Shown: in pieces, positions 34,246 through 43,025 of the stretch
Position numbering within the stretch: the first letter of the stretch is position 1
How the letters are laid out: each line of letters starts with the position of its first letter
Assembly: GCA_910584985.1 (NCBI GenBank)
Contig: CAJUDJ010000006.1
Location: 9,346-73,345, forward strand
Reading direction: 5' to 3'
Source of the DNA: an uncultured Eubacterium sp.
GTDB lineage: Bacteria > Bacillota > Clostridia > Oscillospirales > Acutalibacteraceae
Length of the DNA: 64,000 bases
Translations under genes and position numbers: made by a program
Notes under the pieces: generated by a model
What the model was told of the DNA's origin: nothing
What the model saw: the letters and a program-made list of their open reading frames with translations, nothing else
Databases searched by the model: none

Positions 34246-35122
34246 ATATAATGGTTAAGTTTTCTTTATCGGAAACAAAAGAAACAGTTCCGTTTATATC
34301 TGTTCTGAATATTGAAGCTCCTGCTTCGTTTAAGTGGTTCACTGCTTCATAATGAGGATGATGATAGGAATTATCCTTTCCAACCTCTATAACTGCGTAT
34401 TTCGGTGAAACCGTATTTATAAATGCTGCCGAGGAAGCCGTATTGCTTCCGTGATGACCCACTTTTAATACATCTGCTTTCAGTATTTCAGCAGAATATG
34501 TATTCTGTATTTCATTTTCGGAAATCACCTCTGCATCACCCATAAAAACAAAGGAATGGTTTCCGTAAACAAGCCTGACAACAGCAGAATAATTGTTTAA
34601 ATCCTCATATCTGTCTTTTACAGGAGCAAGAAATTCCGCAGTAATTGCATTTTCTCTGAAAATCTCTTTTCCTGCCCTTGCCGTATTTATGCTTAATCCC
34701 TTATCGGAAACGGCAAGCAGCAGATTTTCATAGGTTTTTGTGTTGTTTTCTGCTCTCGGCATATAGATTTCACCGATATCAAAGCTTTCAACCACCGCTT
34801 TCATTCCGCCGATATGATCAGAATGGGGATGTGTTGCAACAAGATAATCAATTTTCGTGTAGCCAAGCGCTTTTATCTGCTCAATAATTTTATTTCCATA
34901 TTCTGCCGTTGCGGCATCTATCAGCATGCACTTTCCTTCCGGAAGCTGAATAAATTCACTGTCGCCCTGCCCCACATCCAAAAAATGCACAACGATTGTT
35001 CCGTTTTGCTGCAGATTTGAGGTTTTATCTTTGATTTCTTCGCTGCCATAATAACCGAATACCGTAAGCAGAGCTGTAATAATCAGTGCAACAACAGAAA
35101 CAGTCAGCTTTTTATTTTTCAT
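34232..35122 (-). CDS. Secreted or membrane-anchored ComEC-like MBL-fold hydrolase
   Basis: Predicted 296-residue protein with an N-terminal hydrophobic signal anchor (residues about 7-25) and an exported metallo-beta-lactamase domain like the C-terminal domain of ComEC. VVHFLDVGQGDSEFI, THPHSDHIGG, FMGDAE and KVGHHGSNTASS are visible metal-binding or family motifs. Related stand-alone proteins are proposed extracellular nucleases or phosphodiesterases. It overlaps hisD by 4 bases (ATGA) and the DUF3006 gene by 14 bases, so it is locked inside the his operon. The substrate is unknown. Confidence 0.88.
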   Translation of the reverse strand: MKNKKLTVSVVALIITALLTVFGYYGSEEIKDKTSNLQQNGTIVVHFLDVGQGDSEFIQLPEGKCMLIDAATAEYGNKIIEQIKALGYTKIDYLVATHPHSDHIGGMKAVVESFDIGEIYMPRAENNTKTYENLLLAVSDKGLSINTARAGKEIFRENAITAEFLAPVKDRYEDLNNYSAVVRLVYGNHSFVFMGDAEVISENEIQNTYSAEILKADVLKVGHHGSNTASSAAFINTVSPKYAVIEVGKDNSYHHPHYEAVNHLNEAGASIFRTDINGTVSFVSDKENLTIICEKE

Positions 35123-36405
35123 TTTTCAAACCGAACCTTAATGGAATTTGCATGTGCCGTTAAGCCTTCCGAATCGGCAAGTGTTATGATTTCATCCTTT
35201 GCTTTTTCAAGTTCCTCTTCGGTATAGTAAATAAACGATGATTTTTTAACAAAGCTGTCTACCGAAAGCGGGCTGAAAAACCGTGCAGTGCCGCTTGTGG
35301 GAAGCACATGGTTCGGCCCTGCAAAATAATCGCCGAGCGGCTCGGGCGACCAGTTTCCGAGAAATACCGAACCGGCATTATCAATCATACCGATATATTT
35401 TAGCGGTTCTTCCACGCACATTTCAAGATGCTCAGGCGCAAGCTCATTTGCAAATTTAACTGCCTGTTCCAGATTTTCACAAACAATAATTTCGCCGTAA
35501 TCCTCAAGTGATTTTCCGATAATTTCCTGTCTTTCAAGGAATTTTATCTGTTTATCAATTTCCTTAACCGTTGCCCTTGCAATATTTTCCGAGGTTGTAA
35601 GCAGAATGGAAGATGCCATAACATCATGCTCTGCCTGGCTCATTAAATCTGCAGCAAGAAAAGACGGAACGGCACTTTTATCTGCAACAATCAGAATTTC
35701 GGACGGACCGGCCACCATATCAATATCCACAACACCATACAAAAGCTTCTTTGCCGTTGCAACAAAAATATTGCCCGGACCTACAATTTTATCCACCTTC
35801 GGAATCTTCTCTGTTCCGTAAGCAAGTGCAGCAACCGCCTGTGCACCGCCGCAGAGGAATACCCTGTCTACACCGGCAACAGCTGCGGCAGCCATTATAT
35901 TCGGGTTTGGGCTGCCGTCCTTACCCGGAGGGGTAACCATAATGATTTCACGAACCCCTGCGATTTTTGCAGGCACTGCATTCATTAAAACAGAGCTTGG
36001 ATAAGCCGCCGTGCCGCCCGGAACATAAATTCCCACACGGTTAAGCCCCCTTACTCTCTGCCCCATAATTACACCGTTGTCCTGCGTTGTAAACCAGCTT
36101 TGCTGCGCCTGACGCTTATGAAAATCATAAATATTGTTTTTGGCATCCACAATTGCCTTTTTAAAATCCGCATCAACAAGCTCCAGATATTCCGAAAGTT
36201 CGTCTTTTTCAATAACTGTTTTTTTAGGCAGTGCACCGTCAAAACGAACCGTATATTCACGCACGGCTTCATCACCGCCATCCTTAACACCCTGTATAAT
36301 GGAGGAAACAATATCAACAATTTTGTGATCGGTTTCACCGCTTCTTTTTTTAAGATTTTCTATAAGCGCATATTCTGCTTTTCCATTTGCTTTCGTAATT
36401 TTCAT
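35119..36405 (-). CDS. hisD: Histidinol dehydrogenase HisD
   Basis: Zinc enzyme of 428 residues catalysing the last two oxidations to histidine with NAD. Motifs: PGGTAAYPSSVLMN, VGPGNIFVATAKKLL, zinc ligands in QAEHD, the EHLEM catalytic pair and HVLPTSGTARF. It starts 8 bases after hisZG and overlaps the MBL gene by 4 bases. Confidence 0.97.
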   Translation of the reverse strand: MKITKANGKAEYALIENLKKRSGETDHKIVDIVSSIIQGVKDGGDEAVREYTVRFDGALPKKTVIEKDELSEYLELVDADFKKAIVDAKNNIYDFHKRQAQQSWFTTQDNGVIMGQRVRGLNRVGIYVPGGTAAYPSSVLMNAVPAKIAGVREIIMVTPPGKDGSPNPNIMAAAAVAGVDRVFLCGGAQAVAALAYGTEKIPKVDKIVGPGNIFVATAKKLLYGVVDIDMVAGPSEILIVADKSAVPSFLAADLMSQAEHDVMASSILLTTSENIARATVKEIDKQIKFLERQEIIGKSLEDYGEIIVCENLEQAVKFANELAPEHLEMCVEEPLKYIGMIDNAGSVFLGNWSPEPLGDYFAGPNHVLPTSGTARFFSPLSVDSFVKKSSFIYYTEEELEKAKDEIITLADSEGLTAHANSIKVRFEK

Positions 36406-36413
36406 ATTCTACC

Positions 36414-38033
36414 TCACGCCTTACTTGCTGCTTCCATATCTGAAAGAAATGCTTCAATTTCATCTTTTCTAAGTTTCATGGATGCCATATTTACAATCAC
36501 CCTTGCAGAAACGGGCAGAAGTTCTTCCACAATTTCAAGCCCGTTTTCTTTTAAGGTTGAGCCTGTTTCCACAATATCAACTATGCCGTCTGCCAGTCCA
36601 AGCAGCGGAGCAAGTTCCACACTGCCTTCAATCTTTATTATGTCTACATCCATTCCCTTTGATTTAAAAAACTCACCGGCAACTTTGGGATATTTGGACG
36701 CAACGGTTTTTCTTGTGTAGCCGTCAAAGAAATCTGCCCCTTTCGGACAGGCAAGTGCAAAACGGCATTTTCCGATATTCAAATCCATTACCTCATAAAA
36801 GGAGTTTCCGTGTTCAACAATCGTATCCTTGCCCACAATGCCGATATCGCATACACCATGCTCCACATAAGTAATAACATCCGGCGCTTTGGAAAGCACG
36901 GCTTCATATTTGTCAACAGGCAGAATTAATCTTCTGCCCTTATTTTCAAGCTCAGAAGTATCAAGTCCCATAGCTTTAAACAGCTTTACAGAGCTTTTTT
37001 CAAGCCTGCCTTTTGTAAGCGCAATTCTGATGGGCCTTTCCACATTGATAATTTCATTTTTAACATCGCAGAGCGCATTCACATCAACGGCAAAACCGAT
37101 TGCCGGAATATCAAGCCCGAATTCTGCAATCAGATTATCATATCTTCCGCCTGTTAAAATCGTAACGCCCGAACCCTCGGCATAGCCGCGGAAAAGAACA
37201 CCTGTGTAATAATTGGAGCGGTTTACAAGGCCAAGGTCTATCATAACACTGTCTGCAATGCCCATATCCGAAAGCTTTTCAAACAGCGTTTTCAGATAAT
37301 CCAGCGCTTCATCCGATTCCCTGCTTTTATAAAGATGCTTTGCTTCTTCAAGCACCTCTGTGCCGCCGAACATACGGGGCAGCCTGTGAAGCAGCTGTGT
37401 TTCTGCGCTGTTTTCATATTTATCAAGCAAATCGCCGAGTGCAGCGTAATTTTTGCCCTCAATAAAATTACAGATATCTGCCTTTTCGGTTTGGGTTAAA
37501 TGCATTTTATCAAGCACGGCATTGAAAAATCCTGCATGCCCGATTTCAATTTTAAAGGAAGAAAGATCTGATCTTTTCAAAGCCTCAACCGCCATTGAAA
37601 TCACTTCAATATCCGCATCCATTGAGCCATCGCCTATAAATTCAATTCCGCTCTGCGGAATTTCATCCGTTCTGCCTGCAAGCACCTTATTTTTAACAAA
37701 AACATTCTGATTATAATAAAGCCTTACAGGAAAATCCGCACCCCTGAGCCTTGTTGCAACAAGGCGTGCAATCGGCATTGTGTTATCCGGGCGAAGCACA
37801 GTGGTTCTGCCGTAATTGTCTGTAAGCTTATACATATAATCTGCTTCTATGCCTGCATTGCCGCTGCTGAAAACATCAAAAAATTCAATAGCCGGCGTAA
37901 TAACCTTGCGATAGGAATTTTCCTTATAAAGTGCGGAAAGGGTGGATTCAACCGCTTTTCTTCCATCGCATTCCTCAAACAAAAAATCTCTGCTTCCCTC
38001 AGGCGTTATATTTGAATACCTTTTCATTATCAT
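36414..38033 (-). CDS. hisZG: HisZ-HisG fusion: ATP phosphoribosyltransferase with its regulatory subunit
   Basis: Single 539-residue chain combining both halves of hetero-octameric ATP phosphoribosyltransferase, the first and feedback-controlled histidine step. Residues 1 to about 325 are HisZ, a histidyl-tRNA-synthetase-like regulatory domain (TPEGSRDFLFEECDGR, TVLRPDNTMPIARLV, GGRYDNLIAEFG). From about 331, RPIRIALTKGRLEKSS starts a short-form HisG of about 208 residues (DIGIVGKDTIVEHG, VDIVETGSTLKENGLE). The linker is only a few residues. Short HisG needs HisZ, so fusion would fix stoichiometry. The start follows AAGGAG. It heads the his-recJ-relA unit and has its own promoter. Confidence 0.93.
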   Translation of the reverse strand: MIMKRYSNITPEGSRDFLFEECDGRKAVESTLSALYKENSYRKVITPAIEFFDVFSSGNAGIEADYMYKLTDNYGRTTVLRPDNTMPIARLVATRLRGADFPVRLYYNQNVFVKNKVLAGRTDEIPQSGIEFIGDGSMDADIEVISMAVEALKRSDLSSFKIEIGHAGFFNAVLDKMHLTQTEKADICNFIEGKNYAALGDLLDKYENSAETQLLHRLPRMFGGTEVLEEAKHLYKSRESDEALDYLKTLFEKLSDMGIADSVMIDLGLVNRSNYYTGVLFRGYAEGSGVTILTGGRYDNLIAEFGLDIPAIGFAVDVNALCDVKNEIINVERPIRIALTKGRLEKSSVKLFKAMGLDTSELENKGRRLILPVDKYEAVLSKAPDVITYVEHGVCDIGIVGKDTIVEHGNSFYEVMDLNIGKCRFALACPKGADFFDGYTRKTVASKYPKVAGEFFKSKGMDVDIIKIEGSVELAPLLGLADGIVDIVETGSTLKENGLEIVEELLPVSARVIVNMASMKLRKDEIEAFLSDMEAASKA

Positions 38034-38045
38034 ATATCTCCTTAT

Positions 38046-38061
38046 ATACGCTTTAGCGTAT
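38046..38061. repeat. Palindrome in the hisZG leader
   Basis: ATACGCTTTAGCGTAT: 6-bp arms with a 4-base centre, lying between the -10 and the ribosome site. It may be an operator or a short leader hairpin; it has no T tract. Confidence 0.6.
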
Positions 38062-38062
38062 T

Positions 38063-38102
38063 AATGCGGTAATATGCTATCACATTAAACCAAAAATGTC
38101 AA
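38063..38102 (-). promoter_or_regulatory. his operon promoter with imperfect dyad over the -10
   Basis: Minus-strand perfect -35 TTGACA (38097-38102), a 17-base spacer and TAGCAT (38074-38079). Overlapping the -10 at 38063-38086 is a dyad with 9-base arms, AATGTGATA and TACCGCATT, which pair at seven of nine positions. A repressor site is likely; no T-box features are present in the short leader. Confidence 0.6.
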
Positions 38103-38112
38103 CACTGATCTA

Positions 38113-41100
38113 TTAAAAATTAAATAAGGAAATCTGATTGCTTGCCGGCAAATCGCCAAGCGCACCACATTCACGAAGCGAATCCACAACACTTGATCCG
38201 ATATGTGCCCTTGCCATCAGATCATCACAGGAAATGAAATCTCCGTTTCCGTCATTCACAGCATCAAAAATGGCTTTTGCAGCCGTATCGCCAACACCTG
38301 AAATTGCTGAAAACGGAAGCCTGATTTTGCCGTCCTCAATTTTATAAACACGCCAGTCTGATTTATACAAATCAACAGGAAGGAATTCAATTCCCCTTGC
38401 AAGCATTTCTATAACAATCTGAAGCACAACATAAGTACCCTCTTCCTTCGCTGTTTTGTCGTTTCCCTTTGCCTTGATTTCCTCCATTTTCTTTTTAACG
38501 GCAGTCTTTCCTGCCACAGCAGCAACGGAATCTATATCGCCGCCGCGCACCGTGAAATATGCCGCATAAAAATGAATCGGATGATAAATTTTATACCATG
38601 CAAGGCGAAGCGCTGCAATAACATAAGCGGCTGCATGCGCCTTGGGGAACATATATTTGATTTTATAGCAGGAATCTATATACCACTGCTCAACACCGAT
38701 GGTTTTCATAGCTTCCTCATAGGGCGGAAGCTCCTTCGGGGCTTTTCCCTTTCGGGTATATTCCATAATTTTGAAACAATCCTTTTTGCTGAGCGGTGAT
38801 TTTTCACCTGTTCGTTCCTCGTAAGCATCTGCCACATGAATCAGATGGGTCATAATATCATCACGGCAGCCGATAACATCCGAAATGGTGCAGGTGCCGT
38901 TTTTGATAAGCTCCTGCGCATTGCCGAGCCAAACATCCGTGCCGTGTGAAAGCCCTGAAATCTGAAGCAGATCGGCAAAGGTTTTCGGCTTTGCCTCCTC
39001 CAGCATGCCGATAACGAACGGTGTGCCCATTTCGGGAATGGCAAGTGTGCCGGTATTGCAGTCTATATCCTCAGGGGAAACGCCGATCGGCTCTGTTGAT
39101 GTGATCAGCTGATAAAGTTTCGGATCGGACAAATCCGTGTCCATTACAGGAATACCCGTTGAATCCTCAAGATATTTATACAGTGTCGGATTATCGTGCC
39201 CGAGCTCGTCCAGCTTCAGAAGCGTATCATGAAGTGAATTTTTAAAGTCAAAATGCGTGGTATATGTACCCTTGGAAGCGTCGTTAGACGGATACTGAAT
39301 CGGTGTAAAATCCTCAACCGTATATTGATCGGGCACAACAACCATGCCGCCCGGATGCTGACCTGTTGTGCGCTTGATTCCCGTGCATCCAACCGTAAGC
39401 CTTTCAATCTCTGCTTTCGGCGTTCCGGCAAGAATACCCCGTTCGTCAAGATATTTCATAACATAGCCGTAGGCTGTTTTATCCGCAACCGTAGCCATGG
39501 TTCCTGCCTTGAACACATAATCCTTACCGAACAGTTCTTCGGTAAACCTGTGCGAACGCGACTGATATTCGCCGCTGAAATTCAGGTCTATATCCGGTTC
39601 CTTATCGCCGTCAAAGCCTAGGAAGGTTTCAAACGGAATTTCATGGCCGTCCCGCTTCATAGGCGTGCCGCATTCGGGGCAGTTCTTTGGCGGCAGGTCA
39701 AAACCTGAACCGTATTCGCCGTGCAGGAAAAATTCGCTGTGCCTGCACTTTTTGCAGTAATAATGCGGTGCAAGCGGATTAACCTCTGATATTCCGCCGA
39801 AATGCGCCGCAAGAGAAGAACCAACCGAACCTCTTGAACCCACAAGATAGCCGTTTCGTTCACTTTCCTCAACAAGACGCTTTGCAATAACATAAAGCAC
39901 CCCGAAACCGTGGCCGATAATGGAATCCAGCTCACGCTGAAGCCTGCCGGCAACATATTCGGGAACAGGATCACCGTATAAATCCTTAGCCATATTCCAG
40001 CACTTTTCGGTAAGCTCTTCATTTGCACCGTCAATATGCGGCTGGAAGGTGCCCGGAGGGATAGGCGGAATATTATCCATAACCATATCCGCAATCTTAT
40101 TTGGATTATCAATCACAAATTCCTTTGCTCTGTCGCCCGCCCATGCAAAATCAGAAAGCATTTCGTCTGTCGTTTTAAAATAAAGCGGTGCCTGCGAATC
40201 GGCATCGTCAAAGCCCTTTGATGCCATAATGATTGCACGGAACTTTGCGTCCTTTTCATCCAGAAAATGCACATCGCCCGTGGCAACCGTTAATTTGCCC
40301 AGCTTGTCCCCAAGGGCAATAATTTTCTTGTTTATATTGATTAAATCTTCCTCGGTATTGACCTTCCAGTGCAGATTTTTCTTTTCTTCGCCTTTTTTAT
40401 TTCTTACATATTCCTCATTGCTTGTACGCAGCATAAAAGCGTTGTTGCCGTTCGGCTGTATTTCAAGATAATCATAGAAAGAAGCTATTTTTTCAAGCTC
40501 CTCTTCTGTTTCTTCTTCAAGTATAGCCTGATAAAGCTCGCCCTGCTCACAGGCAGAGCCAATAATCAGCCCGTCCCTTTTCTGTGCAAGCAGGCTTTTC
40601 GGAATCAGCGGCCTTGTTTTATAAGTTTTTATATTGGAATGCGAAATCAGCTCATAAAGATTTTTTCGGCCGTATTTGCGTTCCTCCTTCGGTATGCTTT
40701 CATCAAGCGAGGTATCCTCCTTGACAAGAAGAATAATATGGTTGCGCTTATACTGGTTGGTTTTCATAGTCATAAAATCAGGATATTTTTCATCGTCAAC
40801 CAAATATCCCTCCATACCCAAAATCAGCTTGATTTTGCCTTTTGCTGCATTATAAGCCTCCGGCAAAGCCTGCACCACACCGTGATCCGTAACGGCGATT
40901 GCCCTGTGCCCCCACTGAATAGCCCTGTTTATCAGTGCTTTGGGTGCAGTAATACCATCCATTTCCGAAAGAGAGGTATGCAAATGCAGTTCCACTCTTT
41001 TTTCCGGTGCATGATCTTCCTTTTCCGCCTTAAGAACCGTCTGAATACAGTCGGGCGTTATCATATATTCACCCGAAAACTTATCTTCCTTATAACCGCC

Positions 41101-41952
41101 CTTGACAATCAGCGTTTTTGCGCCTTCAATCTTTTTAACGATTGCATCCACAATATCCTTATTGTCAAACACCTTAACGGAAGCGGACGAAGTGTAATCC
41201 GTAATATCAAAGGTAAGGATTTTATAAAAGCCCCTTTTGGTATCCTTCACTTCAAATTTAATAATATCTCCCCACACGGTAACATAGCCTGAATCAAATC
41301 GAAGTTCTGAAATCGGCTGGGGCTTTTCGCGTATGGCCTTGCCGTGTATGGTTTTTGCCGTATCTATGTAAATCGGAAGATCGCCAAGAAGTTCATGCCT
41401 TACATTTTTAATTTCTTCCTTTTTTGTTTCTGCGGCAGCCTTTTTCTCTGCAACTGCTTTTTTGACTTCCTTTTCAATATCAAAGTTTTCGGTTTCCTGC
41501 ATTTCAATATGAAGTGAAATGCCGAACATTTCAAAAACTGCATTTTCAATACTCTTATCAACGCCCTGATTTTTAAGAAGCTCCAAACCGCCTTTCTTAA
41601 GCGAAACACTGCATATATCACCGTTCACGGCAAATTCCGCATTCTCAAAAAAGCCGTTTGCCGCAGGATTTTTCCTGCGCACAAATTCTATAACAGAGGG
41701 AAAATATGTAACCTCAAACAAATCGCTCATATAGCGGGGCAGAACAGATGCTTTTTTCAGCCCCATTCTTTCCTTGATGCTGTTTTCAGCCTTTTCAAAT
41801 TCAGAAAACGGCACAAGTTCCGGCAGCTGCAAAACAAGAACAAGCTCTCTTGCTTCTTTTCTCACCGTCATCCTTGCGATTACACCTTCGCCGAAACAGG
41901 AAAGCTGATAGGAATCCACATAAGCACTGAAATATTCCTTGAATAAACCCAT
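38113..41952 (-). CDS. polC: DNA polymerase III PolC-type, lacking the 3'-5' exonuclease domain
   Basis: Leading-strand replicative polymerase of 1279 residues. Domains: N-terminal domain (1-190), OB fold (about 222-262), PHP, polymerase core, C-terminal part. PHP starts at VELHLHT near 321 and has TDHG, GMEG, NHII (near 404), GSACE (near 467) and ATGDVHF (near 561). A zinc-binding pattern CKKC/CPEC lies near 730-762, and the palm motif PDIDLNF near 786. In Bacillus PolC (about 1437 residues) a DnaQ-like exonuclease with a DVETTG motif is inserted after the GMEANLVDD motif; here GMEGYLVDD is followed within about 20 residues by NHIILLV, and no DxE motif exists anywhere. The frame is uninterrupted. 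It overlaps ispG by one base. Confidence 0.95.
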   Translation of the reverse strand: MGLFKEYFSAYVDSYQLSCFGEGVIARMTVRKEARELVLVLQLPELVPFSEFEKAENSIKERMGLKKASVLPRYMSDLFEVTYFPSVIEFVRRKNPAANGFFENAEFAVNGDICSVSLKKGGLELLKNQGVDKSIENAVFEMFGISLHIEMQETENFDIEKEVKKAVAEKKAAAETKKEEIKNVRHELLGDLPIYIDTAKTIHGKAIREKPQPISELRFDSGYVTVWGDIIKFEVKDTKRGFYKILTFDITDYTSSASVKVFDNKDIVDAIVKKIEGAKTLIVKGGYKEDKFSGEYMITPDCIQTVLKAEKEDHAPEKRVELHLHTSLSEMDGITAPKALINRAIQWGHRAIAVTDHGVVQALPEAYNAAKGKIKLILGMEGYLVDDEKYPDFMTMKTNQYKRNHIILLVKEDTSLDESIPKEERKYGRKNLYELISHSNIKTYKTRPLIPKSLLAQKRDGLIIGSACEQGELYQAILEEETEEELEKIASFYDYLEIQPNGNNAFMLRTSNEEYVRNKKGEEKKNLHWKVNTEEDLININKKIIALGDKLGKLTVATGDVHFLDEKDAKFRAIIMASKGFDDADSQAPLYFKTTDEMLSDFAWAGDRAKEFVIDNPNKIADMVMDNIPPIPPGTFQPHIDGANEELTEKCWNMAKDLYGDPVPEYVAGRLQRELDSIIGHGFGVLYVIAKRLVEESERNGYLVGSRGSVGSSLAAHFGGISEVNPLAPHYYCKKCRHSEFFLHGEYGSGFDLPPKNCPECGTPMKRDGHEIPFETFLGFDGDKEPDIDLNFSGEYQSRSHRFTEELFGKDYVFKAGTMATVADKTAYGYVMKYLDERGILAGTPKAEIERLTVGCTGIKRTTGQHPGGMVVVPDQYTVEDFTPIQYPSNDASKGTYTTHFDFKNSLHDTLLKLDELGHDNPTLYKYLEDSTGIPVMDTDLSDPKLYQLITSTEPIGVSPEDIDCNTGTLAIPEMGTPFVIGMLEEAKPKTFADLLQISGLSHGTDVWLGNAQELIKNGTCTISDVIGCRDDIMTHLIHVADAYEERTGEKSPLSKKDCFKIMEYTRKGKAPKELPPYEEAMKTIGVEQWYIDSCYKIKYMFPKAHAAAYVIAALRLAWYKIYHPIHFYAAYFTVRGGDIDSVAAVAGKTAVKKKMEEIKAKGNDKTAKEEGTYVVLQIVIEMLARGIEFLPVDLYKSDWRVYKIEDGKIRLPFSAISGVGDTAAKAIFDAVNDGNGDFISCDDLMARAHIGSSVVDSLRECGALGDLPASNQISLFNF

Positions 41953-43010
41953 TATAATTTTTCAATTTCCTTCATAAGCTCATCCAGCAGTTCACTTTCA
42001 GGAACCTTACGAAGTATTTCTCCTTTTTTAAATATAAGTCCGTTTCCGTCTCCGCCTGCAACGCCGATATCAGCTTCACGTGCTTCACCCGGTCCGTTAA
42101 CAATGCAGCCCATAACAGCCACTTTAATCGGCTTGCGGCAGTCCTTAAGGCGTTCCTCAACCTGCTTTGCAAGTCCGATCAAATCAATTTTTGTTCTTCC
42201 GCAGGTGGGGCAGGAAATCAGATAAGGGCAATCCTTTTTCAGCCCGATGGATTTTAGGATATCAAAAGCTGCAAACACTTCTTTCACAGGGGCATCCGAA
42301 AGGCTTACACGGATTGTATCGCCGATTCCCCTTGTCAGAAGCGATCCGATGCCGATGGAAGATTTAATAATGCCCATTCTTTCCGTGCCGGCTTCGGTTA
42401 CGCCCAGATGAAGCGGATAACTGCATTTTTCAGCAGCAAGCTCATATGCGGCAATCATTGTATTTACATCTGATGATTTAATGGAAATCACAATATCATC
42501 AAAATCAAATTTTTCAAGAAGAGATGCATGATAGAGGGCAGATTCCACCATTGCCTGCGGTGTGGGTGCGCCGTGCTTTGCAAGAATTTCTTTTTCAAGG
42601 CTTCCGCTGTTCACACCGATTCTGATTGGAAGCCCCTTGCTTCTGCATATATCCGCAACTGCCTTAACCCTTGCCTCATCACCGATATTTCCGGGATTGA
42701 TTCGTATTTTATCAATTCCCCTTTCGGCTGCACCGATTGCCAGCTTATAGTCAAAATGAATGTCTGCAACAAGCGGAACATCCACAGCATTTTTTATAGG
42801 TTCAATCAGATTCAGGGCATCCTCATTCGGAATTGCAAAGCGGATAACCTGGCAGCCTGCTGCCGCAAGCTCCTTTGCCTGATCAACAGAACGGTTTATA
42901 TCTGCCGCAGGAATATTGAGCATGGACTGAACAAGTATCGGCGAATCTCCGCCGATAAAGGTGCTGCCAAGCTTTATTTTCTTTGTTTCTCTTCTTTTAA
43001 TCATATCCAT
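41952..43010 (-). CDS. ispG: 4-hydroxy-3-methylbut-2-en-1-yl diphosphate synthase IspG
   Basis: Iron-sulfur enzyme of the MEP isoprenoid pathway, 352 residues, converting MEcPP to HMBPP. The TIM-barrel part begins with LGSTFIGGDSPILVQSM, and the cluster cysteines are in SCPTCGRTKIDL and GCIVNGPGEA near the C-terminus. It lies 15 bases after rseP and overlaps polC by one base. Confidence 0.97.
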   Translation of the reverse strand: MDMIKRRETKKIKLGSTFIGGDSPILVQSMLNIPAADINRSVDQAKELAAAGCQVIRFAIPNEDALNLIEPIKNAVDVPLVADIHFDYKLAIGAAERGIDKIRINPGNIGDEARVKAVADICRSKGLPIRIGVNSGSLEKEILAKHGAPTPQAMVESALYHASLLEKFDFDDIVISIKSSDVNTMIAAYELAAEKCSYPLHLGVTEAGTERMGIIKSSIGIGSLLTRGIGDTIRVSLSDAPVKEVFAAFDILKSIGLKKDCPYLISCPTCGRTKIDLIGLAKQVEERLKDCRKPIKVAVMGCIVNGPGEAREADIGVAGGDGNGLIFKKGEILRKVPESELLDELMKEIEKL

Positions 43011-43025
43011 ATCCGTAACTCCTGT

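Noticed and set aside
38034..38112. Possible T-box leader for the his operon
   Set aside because: The leader is under 80 bases and lacks the T-box sequence, specifier stem and a terminator/antiterminator pair.
40369..41292. Plus-strand open frame of 307 codons opposite polC
   Set aside because: Antisense shadow of polC, without ribosome site or recognisable motifs.
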